The notes: a model not told the origin generated them from the sequence alone. Counted from the first letter of the stretch, positions 15,362-23,690 are shown. The stretch: 23,690 nt of DNA from an uncultured Desulfomonile sp. (GCA_903920415.1 CAIXMD010000112.1:1-23690), one strand, 5' to 3'. A program made the numbers and translations.

Positions 15362-16531
15362 CTACATGGACCGGCCTGGGGCCCCGATATTCCGAGCAAT
15401 AACTATCCGCTGGACCTCTGAGGTCCCTTCTCCGATGTCGAGTAGTTTCTGATTTCTATAGTGACGCTCTACTGCATAATCTTTCATCAGGCCGTAGCCT
15501 CCGTGGATCTGTACGGCATGGTTGGCGGCCCTGTAATAAGTTTCCGAGCAGACGAGTTTAGCCATGGCCCCGTATTTCGGGGTCAATCTGTTTTTATCCA
15601 TAAGCCAGCACGCTTTGTAGAGCAGTAATCGGGCCATTTCGATCTCAGTAGCCATATCTGCGAGTTTGAATGCATTCACCTGGAATGATCCTATAAGCCT
15701 CCCGAACTGCTTCCTCTTCTTCGAATAGTCTAGAGCCAGTTCGAAGGCTCCCTGGGCTCCGCCAAGACCCATAGCTCCTATGGACAAACGACCTCCATCA
15801 AGGGTCTTGAGCATCTGATGAAAACCCTCTCCTCTCTTTCCGAGTAGATTCTCTTTTGGAACACGGCAGTCCTGAAACGTTAGTTGTCCCGTATTGGAAG
15901 CTCGCCAGCACATCTTATTGTGCATGGTTTCAGTGATGAATCCGCGTGTTCCGTTTTCGACCAGTATGCAGCTTATTTCAGGTTTCCCTGATTCCCCTGT
16001 GTCTGTCAAACACTGAACCACGCAAACGGCGCTCATGTCGGTAGTCGAATTGGTGATAAAGATCTTGCTTCCGTTTATGACCCACTCATTTCCGTCCAGA
16101 ACCGCCGTAGTCCGGGATGCGCCGGCATCGGAGCCGGCATCGGGCTCGGTGAGGCCGAAAGATGCCAGAATCTTTCCTTTACAAAGGTCTGGAAGCCACT
16201 TCCTCTTTTGCTCGTCCGTGCCGAAGTAATAAATCGGTGCTATCCCCAAAGAATTCCCCGCTGCAATGGTTGCGGCGTGGGAACCATCTACACGGGCTAT
16301 CTCCTCGACGATGATTATATAATTGAGGTACCCTACATCACTGCCGCCATACTCCTCCGAAACAAATGGGCCGAAAAAATCCAACTCGCCCATTTTTCGG
16401 GTCAAGTCGTAAGAGAATTCTTCCCTGTCGTCCAACTCTTGGGCAACAGGCGCAATCTCCTTCTCCGCGAACTCTCTGACGACCTTCCTCGTGAGTTCCG
16501 CATCCTTGGGAAGATCAAAGTTCAAGGACAT
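15362..16531 (-). CDS. Acyl-CoA dehydrogenase
   Basis: A 389-residue flavin acyl-CoA dehydrogenase that introduces the alpha-beta double bond of an acyl-CoA and hands electrons to ETF. The FAD/substrate segment FGLTEPDAGSDAG is at 125-137. The C-terminal helical domain includes RKQFGRLIGSFQ, AVQIHGGYGLMKDYAVERHY and LLDIGEGTSEVQRI, in which E368 is the catalytic base at the position used by short- and medium-chain enzymes. Chain length or aromatic specificity cannot be told by eye. The start is ATG 16531, seven bases after AGGGGG; a TTG two codons earlier is not preferred. It is the first gene of the minus-strand unit with the XRE-cupin regulator, EMO-type protein and EtfBA, which supplies its electron acceptor chain. 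Confidence 0.95.
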   Translation of the reverse strand: MSLNFDLPKDAELTRKVVREFAEKEIAPVAQELDDREEFSYDLTRKMGELDFFGPFVSEEYGGSDVGYLNYIIIVEEIARVDGSHAATIAAGNSLGIAPIYYFGTDEQKRKWLPDLCKGKILASFGLTEPDAGSDAGASRTTAVLDGNEWVINGSKIFITNSTTDMSAVCVVQCLTDTGESGKPEISCILVENGTRGFITETMHNKMCWRASNTGQLTFQDCRVPKENLLGKRGEGFHQMLKTLDGGRLSIGAMGLGGAQGAFELALDYSKKRKQFGRLIGSFQVNAFKLADMATEIEMARLLLYKACWLMDKNRLTPKYGAMAKLVCSETYYRAANHAVQIHGGYGLMKDYAVERHYRNQKLLDIGEGTSEVQRIVIARNIGAPGRSM

Positions 16532-16944
16532 TCTCAAACCCCCTTATACATCATAAGTAAATATGAACGGTTCCGGAGGACTTGAAGACAAACCTCTTAA
16601 ATCCATGCCTCAAGTCGTTTTTCAGTCCTGCTCGTCCGGCCTCAACTCATTTGTTTCGTGGATGACGCCGACAGGCAGCGAGAAGTATTCGGCGTAACCT
16701 GTATTGCATAACAGATTGAGAGTTTCTCTGTCAAGCCGAATGCATAGGGTCTGGGAAAGTGCAAACGGATGTCTTTTGATGAGCTTTCAGTCCACGCCCA
16801 TGAGCAGTTTAATAAGAAGTGCAAATCTTTATTTCCCTTGCCGTTCTTAAACTTTTGCAGTATAATGAAATGGTTAGGTTTCGCAATCTTTCGATGACTT
16901 TAAGCCGTTACCATAAGGTTCCTTTTAGATGTGAGAGATTCTGA
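16532..16944. other. 413-base divergent intergenic region
   Basis: This separates the divergent acyl-CoA dehydrogenase and chemosensory operons. The right part carries a near-consensus sigma-70 promoter for the plus strand (16838-16866). The left part must hold the promoter of the acyl-CoA dehydrogenase operon, but no clean -35/-10 pair stands out. A short palindrome GAACGGTTC lies at 16565-16573, and an ACTTGA/TCAAGT inverted pair at 16580-16585 and 16610-16615. The middle (about 16620-16830) has no gene I can support; the only longer minus-strand frame there (16642-16824) looks spurious. Confidence 0.6.
16838..16866 (+). promoter_or_regulatory. Sigma-70-type promoter of the chemosensory operon
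   Basis: TTGCCG (16838-16843) and a perfect TATAAT (16861-16866) are separated by exactly 17 bases. Transcription would start near 16873, giving a leader of about 70 bases before the first cheW. This is the best promoter match seen in the window. It is a housekeeping-type element, not the sigma-28 type that often drives flagellar chemotaxis genes. Confidence 0.7.
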
Positions 16945-17436
16945 ATGGAAACAACTTTTTCGAACGATCCGAGACTCCCTGAGCAAATTCTCCCAGACTC
17001 GCAAACGAACCAATTTGTCGTGTTTCATCTCGATGAACGACAGTTTGGCCTCAAGCTTTCTGTGGTTCAAAGAGTGATCAGAGTTGTAGAGGTGACCCCT
17101 GTACCGAATGCTTTGGAATTGGTTCTCGGCTTGATAAATATTCAAGGCCAGTTAATTTACGTGGTTGATACCAGAAAACTATTGGATTTGCCTGAACGGG
17201 AAATTGATTTGACCGACCAGTTCATAATCGTAAATTCCTCGGGTCTCACCGTGGCTCTCGTTGTAGACCGAGTCGCAGGAGTAAGGGAGTTGAATGACTA
17301 CCATATAAATGGAACAGAAGAATTATCACATACTTTCGGTCATATATACGCAGTAGCCAAAATAGATGGCGAAGTCGTTCTCATATTGAACGTCAACCAT
17401 CTGCTTCCACCGGCACAGATTAGGGTCCTTGATTAA
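16945..17436 (+). CDS. CheW-family coupling protein (first copy)
   Basis: A 163-residue single-domain CheW protein. It starts after a short polar N-terminus with FVVFHLDERQFGLKLSVVQR (25-44). It continues through VIRVVEVTPVPNALELVLGL and INIQGQLIYVVDTRKLLDLP to the second barrel (VALVVDRVAGVREL). CheW proteins hold MCP and CheA together in the receptor array. It is the first gene after the promoter at 16838-16866, and the cheR gene begins three bases after its stop. In Wsp-like systems a CheW (WspB) directly precedes CheR (WspC), matching this order. It is clearly distinct from the second CheW at 19083. Confidence 0.93.
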   Translation: METTFSNDPRLPEQILPDSQTNQFVVFHLDERQFGLKLSVVQRVIRVVEVTPVPNALELVLGLINIQGQLIYVVDTRKLLDLPEREIDLTDQFIIVNSSGLTVALVVDRVAGVRELNDYHINGTEELSHTFGHIYAVAKIDGEVVLILNVNHLLPPAQIRVLD

Positions 17437-17439
17437 ATC

Positions 17440-18993
17440 GTGTCGGACAAATCGCTCAGTTTCTTATTTGAAGATGAAATGATTTCAGAGAACCTACTAA
17501 TAGAATTCCGAGAATTTCTAGCGCAGCACATGGGACTGGAATTTCCTGAAAACCGTTTACCAGAACTCGAGCGCTCCATTGACCGAGCCGCTCCGGACCT
17601 GGGTTTCAAAGACGTTGATTCTTGTGTAAAGCGTCTGATGTCAGAACAACTAACTTCACACCGCATAGAGGTCCTGGCATCGTATCTCACCATCGGGGAA
17701 ACTTATTTTTTTCGTGATGAGAAAAGTTTTAAGGTTCTTGAAGAACGCGTCTTTCTGGATTTACTTCGGAAAGCCCGCTCAAGCCACCAGTTCTTGAGGA
17801 TATGGAGTGCTGCCTGTTCCACAGGAGAAGAGCCATATTCCATAGCTATCCTGCTTCGTAGAATTCTTCCCGACTTTGATGACTGGAATGTCACCATCGT
17901 TGCCACGGATATTAACACGAGGTCACTGGAAAAGGCGTCTCAAGGCGTGTACACAGAGTGGTCATTTCGCGGTGCTCCTCCCTGGCTGAAACAACAGTAC
18001 TTCGAAAAGACAAGAAAGGGGCACTTTAGAATAGTCCCGGAGATTAAGAGGGTCGTCAAATTTGCGTATCACAATTTGGCACAGGATCCTTACCCGTCGT
18101 TGCTCAACAACACGAATGGAATGAACGTTATCCTTTGCCGGAACACTCTTATGTACTTCGGGGCAGAGCAAAGGCAAAAAGCGATCCGGAAATTCATAGA
18201 CTGTCTTCTGGATGGCGGATGGTTGATCGTTAGCCCAGCCGAGACTTCACTGGTCGTGGATCACCGTCTCGAGACCGTTAGTGCTCATGGGACAATGCTC
18301 CACAGGAAGATTGGTGGTCCCGCTCGTAAGGTGAAAATCTCAGAAACGGCGATTACATTGTCCCAGCCTCTTGTACCTCGACAAGCTGTTCCTGAACCTC
18401 CTTCTCATGAGACGACCGAATATTTGCAGCGTCTTTCTGGTACACCTTCCTCTATGAAATTTGATCTTCCATCAGAAGTTGAGTCCAGGGGGTTTTCCTA
18501 CGAAGAAGCACTGGAGTTATACCGTGAAGGTCGCTACTCGGAAGTCACAAAAAAGTTCCCTGTAAAGATTTCACGAGTCCCTTTACACGGTAAAGAATCG
18601 GCGAGGGAAGCCTCTCTTTTAGCTCAGGCGTATGCCAACCAGGGAATGCTCATCGAAGCACTGGAATGGTGCGCCAAGGCGACGACTGCCGACAAGCTGA
18701 ATCCAAAATATCACTACCTTTTTGCGACTATTTTGCAGGAACAGGGGCGAAATGAAGAAGCCGTGAAATCGCTCCAGAAAGCAATTTACCTGGACCAGGA
18801 TTTCGTGTTGGCGCATTTTGCCCTAGGTAATCTTTTGCTCAGCCGGAAGAACTCAGCGAGATCACAGAAATATTTCGACAATGTTCTCAATCTGTTGCTG
18901 AAGTGTGAAAACGAAGAAACTTTGCCTGAATCCGATGGAATGACCGCCGGTAGACTGAAGGAGATTGTTAGAGCGATGACTCATCGCCTCTGA
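17440..18993 (+). CDS. CheR-type MCP methyltransferase with C-terminal TPR repeats (WspC-like)
   Basis: A 517-residue protein. The N-terminal CheR alpha domain is followed by the SAM-dependent methyltransferase: GETYFFRD (86-93), IWSAACSTGEEPYSIA (121-136), ATDIN (155-159) and NVILCRNTLMYF (229-240). It methylates glutamates on the receptor using SAM. After a Pro/Ser-rich linker (about 300-345), residues 352-490 form TPR-like helical repeats (EALELYREGRYSEV; LLAQAYANQGMLIEALEWC; FATILQEQGRNEEAVKSLQK; HFALGNLL). The CheR-TPR fusion occurs in WspC and FrzF and fits a non-flagellar chemosensory system. The start is taken as GTG 17440, three bases after the cheW stop with no clear ribosome site, so coupling is likely; an ATG at 17479 is an alternative. 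Confidence 0.93.
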   Translation: MSDKSLSFLFEDEMISENLLIEFREFLAQHMGLEFPENRLPELERSIDRAAPDLGFKDVDSCVKRLMSEQLTSHRIEVLASYLTIGETYFFRDEKSFKVLEERVFLDLLRKARSSHQFLRIWSAACSTGEEPYSIAILLRRILPDFDDWNVTIVATDINTRSLEKASQGVYTEWSFRGAPPWLKQQYFEKTRKGHFRIVPEIKRVVKFAYHNLAQDPYPSLLNNTNGMNVILCRNTLMYFGAEQRQKAIRKFIDCLLDGGWLIVSPAETSLVVDHRLETVSAHGTMLHRKIGGPARKVKISETAITLSQPLVPRQAVPEPPSHETTEYLQRLSGTPSSMKFDLPSEVESRGFSYEEALELYREGRYSEVTKKFPVKISRVPLHGKESAREASLLAQAYANQGMLIEALEWCAKATTADKLNPKYHYLFATILQEQGRNEEAVKSLQKAIYLDQDFVLAHFALGNLLLSRKNSARSQKYFDNVLNLLLKCENEETLPESDGMTAGRLKEIVRAMTHRL

Positions 18994-19082
18994 TGTTAAT
19001 TCCTCTAACAGATAGAATCGCTGAAATAACCGGATGATTACAAATCCGCCATGCCGACTGACTGAGTGAGAGGACTTCGGTT

Positions 19083-19649
19083 ATGGGCAATCCAGATCCG
19101 ACTCCCCATGAGCAAGATCTTAATTTAATGAACAATAAGAAAAGAGTTCTCAAGGAGAGGGCCAAGACCTTAGCCCGGGAGCCGGAAAAAAACGAGACCG
19201 CTCAATCCTATCTGGAATTCTTAGAATTTTGCCTTGCCCACGAAAAATACGCTGTAGAAGCTCTCAGCATCCGTGAAGTCTATCCCCTTAAACAACTTAC
19301 CCCTATTCCCTGTACGCCTCCTTTTGTTCTTGGCATCATTAATCTACGCGGACAGATCTTCTCGGTTATAGATATCAAAAAAATCATTGGTCTGCCCGAC
19401 ACGGAAATCACTGATTCCAGTAGGATTATAATCGTTTTTACCGAGGATATGGAGGTGGGCATTCTTGCCGACGACATCATTGGTGTCCGCAAGTTCCCAA
19501 TTTCCGAAATTAGGGAAGATCTAGCGAGTCTCAAGACGCGTGGAGACCAATATGTAACCGGTGTCACCTTGGATCGAGTGGGAATACTCAACATTTCAAA
19601 ACTGTTAGGTGATGACCGAATAGTCGTGGATGAGGAAGTAGAAGTATGA
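19083..19649 (+). CDS. CheW-family coupling protein (second copy, WspD-like)
   Basis: A 188-residue CheW protein with a charged N-terminal extension of about 40 residues (KKRVLKERAKTLAREPEKNE). The CheW domain follows: LEFCLAHEKYAVEALSIREV, YPLKQLTPIPCTPPFVLGI, INLRGQIFSVIDIKKIIGLP and VGILADDIIGVRKF. A second CheW placed after CheR is the WspD position. The extended N-terminus, absent from the first copy, could mediate specific receptor or CheA contacts; that is inference. The ATG at 19083 has GAGAGG about nine bases upstream. The MCP gene starts 46 bases after its stop. Confidence 0.92.
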   Translation: MGNPDPTPHEQDLNLMNNKKRVLKERAKTLAREPEKNETAQSYLEFLEFCLAHEKYAVEALSIREVYPLKQLTPIPCTPPFVLGIINLRGQIFSVIDIKKIIGLPDTEITDSSRIIIVFTEDMEVGILADDIIGVRKFPISEIREDLASLKTRGDQYVTGVTLDRVGILNISKLLGDDRIVVDEEVEV

Positions 19650-19695
19650 ACACACTGACCCTACATCCGCACATTCGTGAAAGGGAGCGTTGATA

Positions 19696-21726
19696 ATGTC
19701 TAATTTCATTGCAAGGAGTCTGATGGTTAAGTTGATTGGGCTCTTTCTCATTGTGTCCGTGATTCCCACGGTGATTATTGGATCCCTCGCATTTTTCAGC
19801 AGTAGAGAGGCTCTTGAAAAGGCGGCTTTCCAGAAACTCTTTTCAACCAGAGAGCTGAGAAAGGCAGAGATCAATAGGTATTTCGAGAGTGCCATGGATG
19901 ACGCCTTATATCTAGCGCGCAACAAGGCTACAGAGATTGCCGCAGAAAGGTTGAAGTCCCCTATCGAAGGCGAGGGCGTAAAAACAGACGGAAATGCCCT
20001 TACACAACTTGACCAGGTTTCTCGGGGATTCTTGCAGCATTACGGATCAGGTGCCTATGGATATGATGACATTATACTTGTCGACGCATCAAATGGAGAC
20101 GTGGTTTATACCGTCAAGAATCGGAAAGACTTGGGAACAAATTTAATAAAAGGTCCATATAAAGAAAGCAGCTTAGCTCGATTGTTCTCCCGAGTGATGG
20201 AGACGAAAAAACCGGCCATGGTGGATTACAGCCACTATTTGCCGAGCGATTCACCGCTTGCTTTTGTTGGTGTGCCTGTACTCGACCCGGACGGAGCTGT
20301 TCAAGCTATGTTCGCACTGGCTATCGATACACGAAGGATCAACTGGACCATGCGGACCACTGACGAGATGGGACGGTCAGGTCAAGTCTATCTGGTTGGA
20401 CCGGATTTCTTGATGCGATCGCAAACGCGGCTCGAAACTGCTCGGTCCATTCTGAAAAAGAAAATTGACATCAATGGGGTCTCTGCCGCACTAAAAGGAG
20501 AATCCGGAACTGGAGTGATGCCTGATGATCAAGGAGAATTGTCTCTCATCTCTTATGCGCATATGGGACTGAAACAGAACAGCGCCCTAGGAACCGATTT
20601 TGACTGGGCAATCATAGCTCATATTGGCGTAAGCGAAGCATTTGTGGAGATAAGGGAACTATCGATACGGATCATATGGATCGGCATCTTTCTCGCCTTG
20701 ATCGCCGCAGTTGTTTCCTATCTGAGTGCCAGAGGGATAGCGAACCCAATAAAGAGATTGTCGTCGGAAGTTGCCGGGGTCAGTGGAGGTGATCTTACCG
20801 TGGACGTAATGACTACCAACAGGCAGGACGAAGTCGGAGTCCTGATGAGGTCATTTCGCAGTATGGTGGAGAACCTGAAACAGCAGACGGGGCAGATTTT
20901 AGAAGGCGTAAACGTACTTGGATCCGCATCGTCTGAAATATCTGCGACGGTTACCCAGCTAGCGGCCGGCAGTTCGGAAACGTCCTCGGCGGTGAGCGAG
21001 ACCACTGCCACCGTGGAGGAATTGAGACAGACCGGGCTCCTGTCCAGCGAAAAAGCTAAATCTGTAGCCGATGACTCCCGCAAATCGTTCCATATAGCTC
21101 AGGCCGGCAAGAAAGCGACTGAAGACACCATTGAGGCAATGAATCTTATTAGAGGGCAGATGGAGTCAATTGGTGAGACCGTGATAAAACTGAGCGAACA
21201 AAGCCAATCCATAGAGGATATTATAACTGCCGTGAAAGACTTGGCCGAACAATCTAATCTCCTCGCGGTGAATGCTGCCATTGAAGCGGCAAGAGCCGGC
21301 GAACAGGGCAAAGGTTTTGCCGTGGTGGCCCAGGAAATCAAGAGTCTTTCGGATCAGTCAAAACGAGCGACAGACCAGGTCCGTACCATACTTGAAGACA
21401 TCAGAAACTCTATCAGTGGGGTAGTGATGGCTACGGAACGAGGCAGCAAGGCTGTAGAAGCCGGAGCAAGGCAATCCTCAGAAGCTGGGGAATCAATCGA
21501 GGAAGTGACCAAGAGCGTTCAAGAAGCTTCCCAGGCCTTGACCGTGATCGTTGCATCAAGCGAACAGCAGTCCATAGGTGTGGAGCAAGTAGCTTCAGCT
21601 ATGGACAACATTGACCAGGCGATGCGACAAAATCTCCTAGGTTCTAGACAGCTTGAAACGTCAGCTCGAGACTTAGAGGAATTGGGGCAAAGATTGAAGG
21701 ACCTCGTGGAGCGCTACAAGGTATAA
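19696..21726 (+). CDS. Methyl-accepting chemotaxis protein (transmembrane receptor)
   Basis: A 676-residue receptor from ATG 19696 (AGGGAG upstream); a TTG two codons earlier is not preferred. TM1 lies at about residues 11-33. A periplasmic sensor of about 280 residues follows; segments such as YDDIILVDASNGDVVYTV and AFVGVPVLDPDGAVQAMFAL resemble a double-Cache domain. TM2 is at about 323-344, then HAMP, then the cytoplasmic signalling coiled coil. The hairpin tip (about 515-548) contains EQSNLLAVNAAIEAARAGEQ and GKGFAVVAQEI. There is no C-terminal pentapeptide for CheR/CheB tethering; it ends LVERYKV. It senses an extracytoplasmic ligand and controls CheA encoded next door. The ligand cannot be predicted. 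Confidence 0.95.
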   Translation: MSNFIARSLMVKLIGLFLIVSVIPTVIIGSLAFFSSREALEKAAFQKLFSTRELRKAEINRYFESAMDDALYLARNKATEIAAERLKSPIEGEGVKTDGNALTQLDQVSRGFLQHYGSGAYGYDDIILVDASNGDVVYTVKNRKDLGTNLIKGPYKESSLARLFSRVMETKKPAMVDYSHYLPSDSPLAFVGVPVLDPDGAVQAMFALAIDTRRINWTMRTTDEMGRSGQVYLVGPDFLMRSQTRLETARSILKKKIDINGVSAALKGESGTGVMPDDQGELSLISYAHMGLKQNSALGTDFDWAIIAHIGVSEAFVEIRELSIRIIWIGIFLALIAAVVSYLSARGIANPIKRLSSEVAGVSGGDLTVDVMTTNRQDEVGVLMRSFRSMVENLKQQTGQILEGVNVLGSASSEISATVTQLAAGSSETSSAVSETTATVEELRQTGLLSSEKAKSVADDSRKSFHIAQAGKKATEDTIEAMNLIRGQMESIGETVIKLSEQSQSIEDIITAVKDLAEQSNLLAVNAAIEAARAGEQGKGFAVVAQEIKSLSDQSKRATDQVRTILEDIRNSISGVVMATERGSKAVEAGARQSSEAGESIEEVTKSVQEASQALTVIVASSEQQSIGVEQVASAMDNIDQAMRQNLLGSRQLETSARDLEELGQRLKDLVERYKV

Positions 21727-21742
21727 GCTCGGAGAATCCTAA

Positions 21743-23690
21743 ATGGATAATAAAGAAGAAGAATTTCTGCGAAGACTCCGCTCCACATTCAAGATTGAGG
21801 CTGAAGAGCATTTGAGGTCTATTTCCTCGCAACTTATCGGTCTTGAAAAGGACCCTAGTGTCCAGGAACGGGCAATAGGGCTCGAAACAGTTTACAGGGC
21901 GGCTCACAGCTTAAAAGGCGCGGCACGAGCTGTAAACTTGAGAGACATAGAGACAATATGCCAGCTCCTTGAGAGCATCTTTTCTGCTTTTAAAAACGAA
22001 GACCTGAAACCATCTCCTGATATCTTCGACACACTTCACCGTGCGATAGACGTTATGTATCAACTACTTTCCTCTCCCACGGGGGTGGGAACCGCTGAGC
22101 TGATGAATGAGCTTTCCCGGTTGACGATGGAACTGGCCCAGACAGAAAAACAGGCCCAACAGGTGGACACAAAATCTCCCGATGTCTCAACGCAGCTCCC
22201 GGTGGCATCTGAACCCATACTTGATAAGGACACCAGGCAGAATGAAGAAGTGACGCCAACCTTAACTACAGAACCCCTGGAACCTGATCGTTCTATTCAC
22301 GAGAGTTCGACAAGACAGCCTCCTCCCTCAAGCACGGTGAGGATTTCTACGACAAGGCTTGATGCCCTTCTCTATCAAGTAGAGGAAATGGTTTCTGTCA
22401 AAATGGCAGCGAACCAGCGTGTCGCTGATCTTCGGAATGTTACCGCTTTTCTGGAATCGTGGAAGAAAACTTGGAGAAAGGTCCACCATGAAACAAGAAA
22501 CGCTCGGCAGGCAATAGGGCTGTCAGAACGTGGGAATGGTTCCAGCCGGATAGGTTCCCCGGTAACTAAGATCTTGGATTTCCTGGAATGGAATGAAAGC
22601 CATATCAAATCAATTGAAGGGAAGATAACAGCTTTGAGCAAGTCTGCCGAGATCGAAGCGAGATCATTGGGCGGCATGGTCGACGATCTGCTCGAAGACA
22701 TGAAGAATCTGCTCATGCTCCCTTTTGCAACGCTTCTCGAAATTTTTCCCAAAATTGTCCGTGATCTTTCCCGCGACCAGGGCAAAGAAGTAAAAATAAC
22801 CATTCAGGGAGCGGACATTGAGATTGACAGACGAATTTTGGAAGAGATGAAGGATCCTTTGATTCACTTGGTAAGAAACTCCATGGATCACGGCATTGAG
22901 CATCCGGAACAGAGGTTGCTGCAAAATAAACCGTCTCACGGAACACTAACCATCGCGGTCGCTCAGTCCAGTTCCAATAGGATTGAAATTATGGTTTCAG
23001 ATGATGGCGCCGGGATAGATCTCGACAAAATCAAGGAGGCAGCGATTTCGAGGCATATGCTCTCAGAGCGAGAAGCACCTGGCTTGACTGATCGAGAAGC
23101 GCTTTCACTAATTTTCCGATCGGAAATGTCGACCAGCTCGATCATCACCGACCTTTCCGGAAGAGGATTGGGGCTTGCAATCGTTCAGGAGAAGGTTGAC
23201 AAACTGGGGGGTCGCATATGGGTCGAATCTATTCCTTTTGCAGGAACGTCATTCCGGATAAGTCTTCCGTTAACTCTCGCCACATTCAGGGGTATCCTTG
23301 CCGAAACAGGTGATCAGCTTTTTGTGATACCTACTTCAAACCTTGAACGGGTAGTCCGGTTGAGAAAGGAGGTAATAAAAACAGTTGAAAATCGTGAGAC
23401 CGTACTCCTTAATGGCCGGGTAGTCCTTTTCGTTAAACTGGCAGACGTTCTGGAAATTGCAGACAGACCGAAGATTCAGGATTCGGTAATGATTCACGCC
23501 GTGGTACTTGCCGCGGGGCAAAAAGTTATCGCGTTCGGTGTTGACAATGTAGTAAGTGAACAGGAAGTGATCGTTAAGAACCTCGGTAAACAACTCTCAA
23601 GGGTCCGTAATGTTTCCGGAGCGACGGTTCTTGCTTCAGGGCAGGTTGTACCCATTCTGAACGTATCGGATCTTATTAAATCGGCCATGA
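21743..23690 (+). CDS. CheA-type chemosensory histidine kinase, C-terminus cut by window edge
   Basis: 649 residues are visible and the frame is open at the right edge. The N-terminal HPt domain has phospho-acceptor H55 in YRAAHSLKGAARAV. Residues about 140-200 are a Pro/Thr/Glu-rich linker where many CheA proteins have a P2 domain; no P2 is recognised. A dimerisation region (about 200-340) precedes the HATPase domain, with N-box LIHLVRNSMDHGIE (373-386), G1 DDGAGI (420-425) and G2 GRGLGLAI (473-480). A CheW-like P5 domain occupies about 512-649. It autophosphorylates under receptor control and passes phosphate to response regulators. WspE and FrzE homologues carry a fused receiver after P5; whether this one does is beyond the window. 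The ATG at 21743 has GGAG eight to nine bases upstream, 16 bases after the MCP stop. Confidence 0.94.
   Translation, partial: MDNKEEEFLRRLRSTFKIEAEEHLRSISSQLIGLEKDPSVQERAIGLETVYRAAHSLKGAARAVNLRDIETICQLLESIFSAFKNEDLKPSPDIFDTLHRAIDVMYQLLSSPTGVGTAELMNELSRLTMELAQTEKQAQQVDTKSPDVSTQLPVASEPILDKDTRQNEEVTPTLTTEPLEPDRSIHESSTRQPPPSSTVRISTTRLDALLYQVEEMVSVKMAANQRVADLRNVTAFLESWKKTWRKVHHETRNARQAIGLSERGNGSSRIGSPVTKILDFLEWNESHIKSIEGKITALSKSAEIEARSLGGMVDDLLEDMKNLLMLPFATLLEIFPKIVRDLSRDQGKEVKITIQGADIEIDRRILEEMKDPLIHLVRNSMDHGIEHPEQRLLQNKPSHGTLTIAVAQSSSNRIEIMVSDDGAGIDLDKIKEAAISRHMLSEREAPGLTDREALSLIFRSEMSTSSIITDLSGRGLGLAIVQEKVDKLGGRIWVESIPFAGTSFRISLPLTLATFRGILAETGDQLFVIPTSNLERVVRLRKEVIKTVENRETVLLNGRVVLFVKLADVLEIADRPKIQDSVMIHAVVLAAGQKVIAFGVDNVVSEQEVIVKNLGKQLSRVRNVSGATVLASGQVVPILNVSDLIKSAM

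Noticed and set aside
16565..16615. GAACGGTTC palindrome and ACTTGA/TCAAGT pair upstream of the acyl-CoA dehydrogenase as operator for the XRE-cupin protein
   Set aside because: Short and with no second matching copy seen; expected by chance in an intergenic region this size.
16642..16824. 60-codon minus-strand frame in the divergent intergenic region
   Set aside because: No ribosome site or recognisable motif; the region is better explained as regulatory spacer.
1..23690. Mobile elements, CRISPR, defence islands, tRNA or rRNA genes
   Set aside because: No transposase, integrase, terminal repeats, spaced direct repeats, cas genes or cloverleaf sequences were seen on either strand.

Overview
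The window reads as chromosomal DNA from a Gram-negative, anaerobic bacterium, most likely a deltaproteobacterium in the broad sense (Desulfobacterota; a sulfate reducer or syntroph related to Syntrophobacter or Desulfomonile). The clues are a phosphoheptose isomerase for LPS core heptose, an FmdE-family protein, a short-Lon-like AAA protease, a small SAP-type protein of the kind common in that group, and an acyl-CoA dehydrogenase / EtfBA / membrane FeS oxidoreductase set typical of anaerobic fatty-acid or aromatic-acid oxidisers. No rRNA, tRNA, CRISPR, transposase, integrase or phage gene was seen. Genus-level placement is inference.

Layout. (1) 1-1579, minus strand: a tightly packed operon of CoA-pyrophosphatase-type Nudix hydrolase, FmdE-like zinc protein and MBL-fold hydrolase, the last cut by the left edge. 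(2) 1757-3751, minus: an RNase II-type exoribonuclease, apparently with its own terminator. (3) 4039-9866, plus: gmhA (TTG start), a Lon-like ATP-dependent protease, a 59-residue SAP-like protein that is easily missed, and the pantothenate pair panB and panE. The leader between the small gene and panB carries three consecutive hairpins. (4) 9871-16531, minus: transcribed in the order acyl-CoA dehydrogenase, XRE-cupin regulator, EMO-type membrane FeS oxidoreductase, etfB, etfA and two tandem HIT proteins. It meets panE tail to tail with only 4 bases between the stop codons. (5) 16945-23690, plus: cheW, cheR with TPRs, a second cheW, an MCP and cheA (cut by the right edge). A near-consensus sigma-70 promoter lies upstream.

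How the genes work together. Region 4 is a complete electron route: acyl-CoA oxidation reduces EtfAB, and EtfAB is re-oxidised by the membrane oxidoreductase, which passes electrons to the (mena)quinone pool. The interposed XRE-cupin protein is the likely local regulator. Region 5 has the component set of a Wsp-like chemosensory system of the 'alternative cellular function' type (CheW, CheR-TPR, CheW, MCP, CheA) rather than a plain flagellar chemotaxis cluster. Its output genes should lie just past the right edge.

Nothing here demonstrably forms a wholly new system. The points most worth a second look are the loss of cysteines in the first CCG domain of the EMO-like protein, the hairpin-rich panB leader with the adjacent small gene, the duplicated HIT proteins attached to the etf operon, and the Wsp-like cluster.
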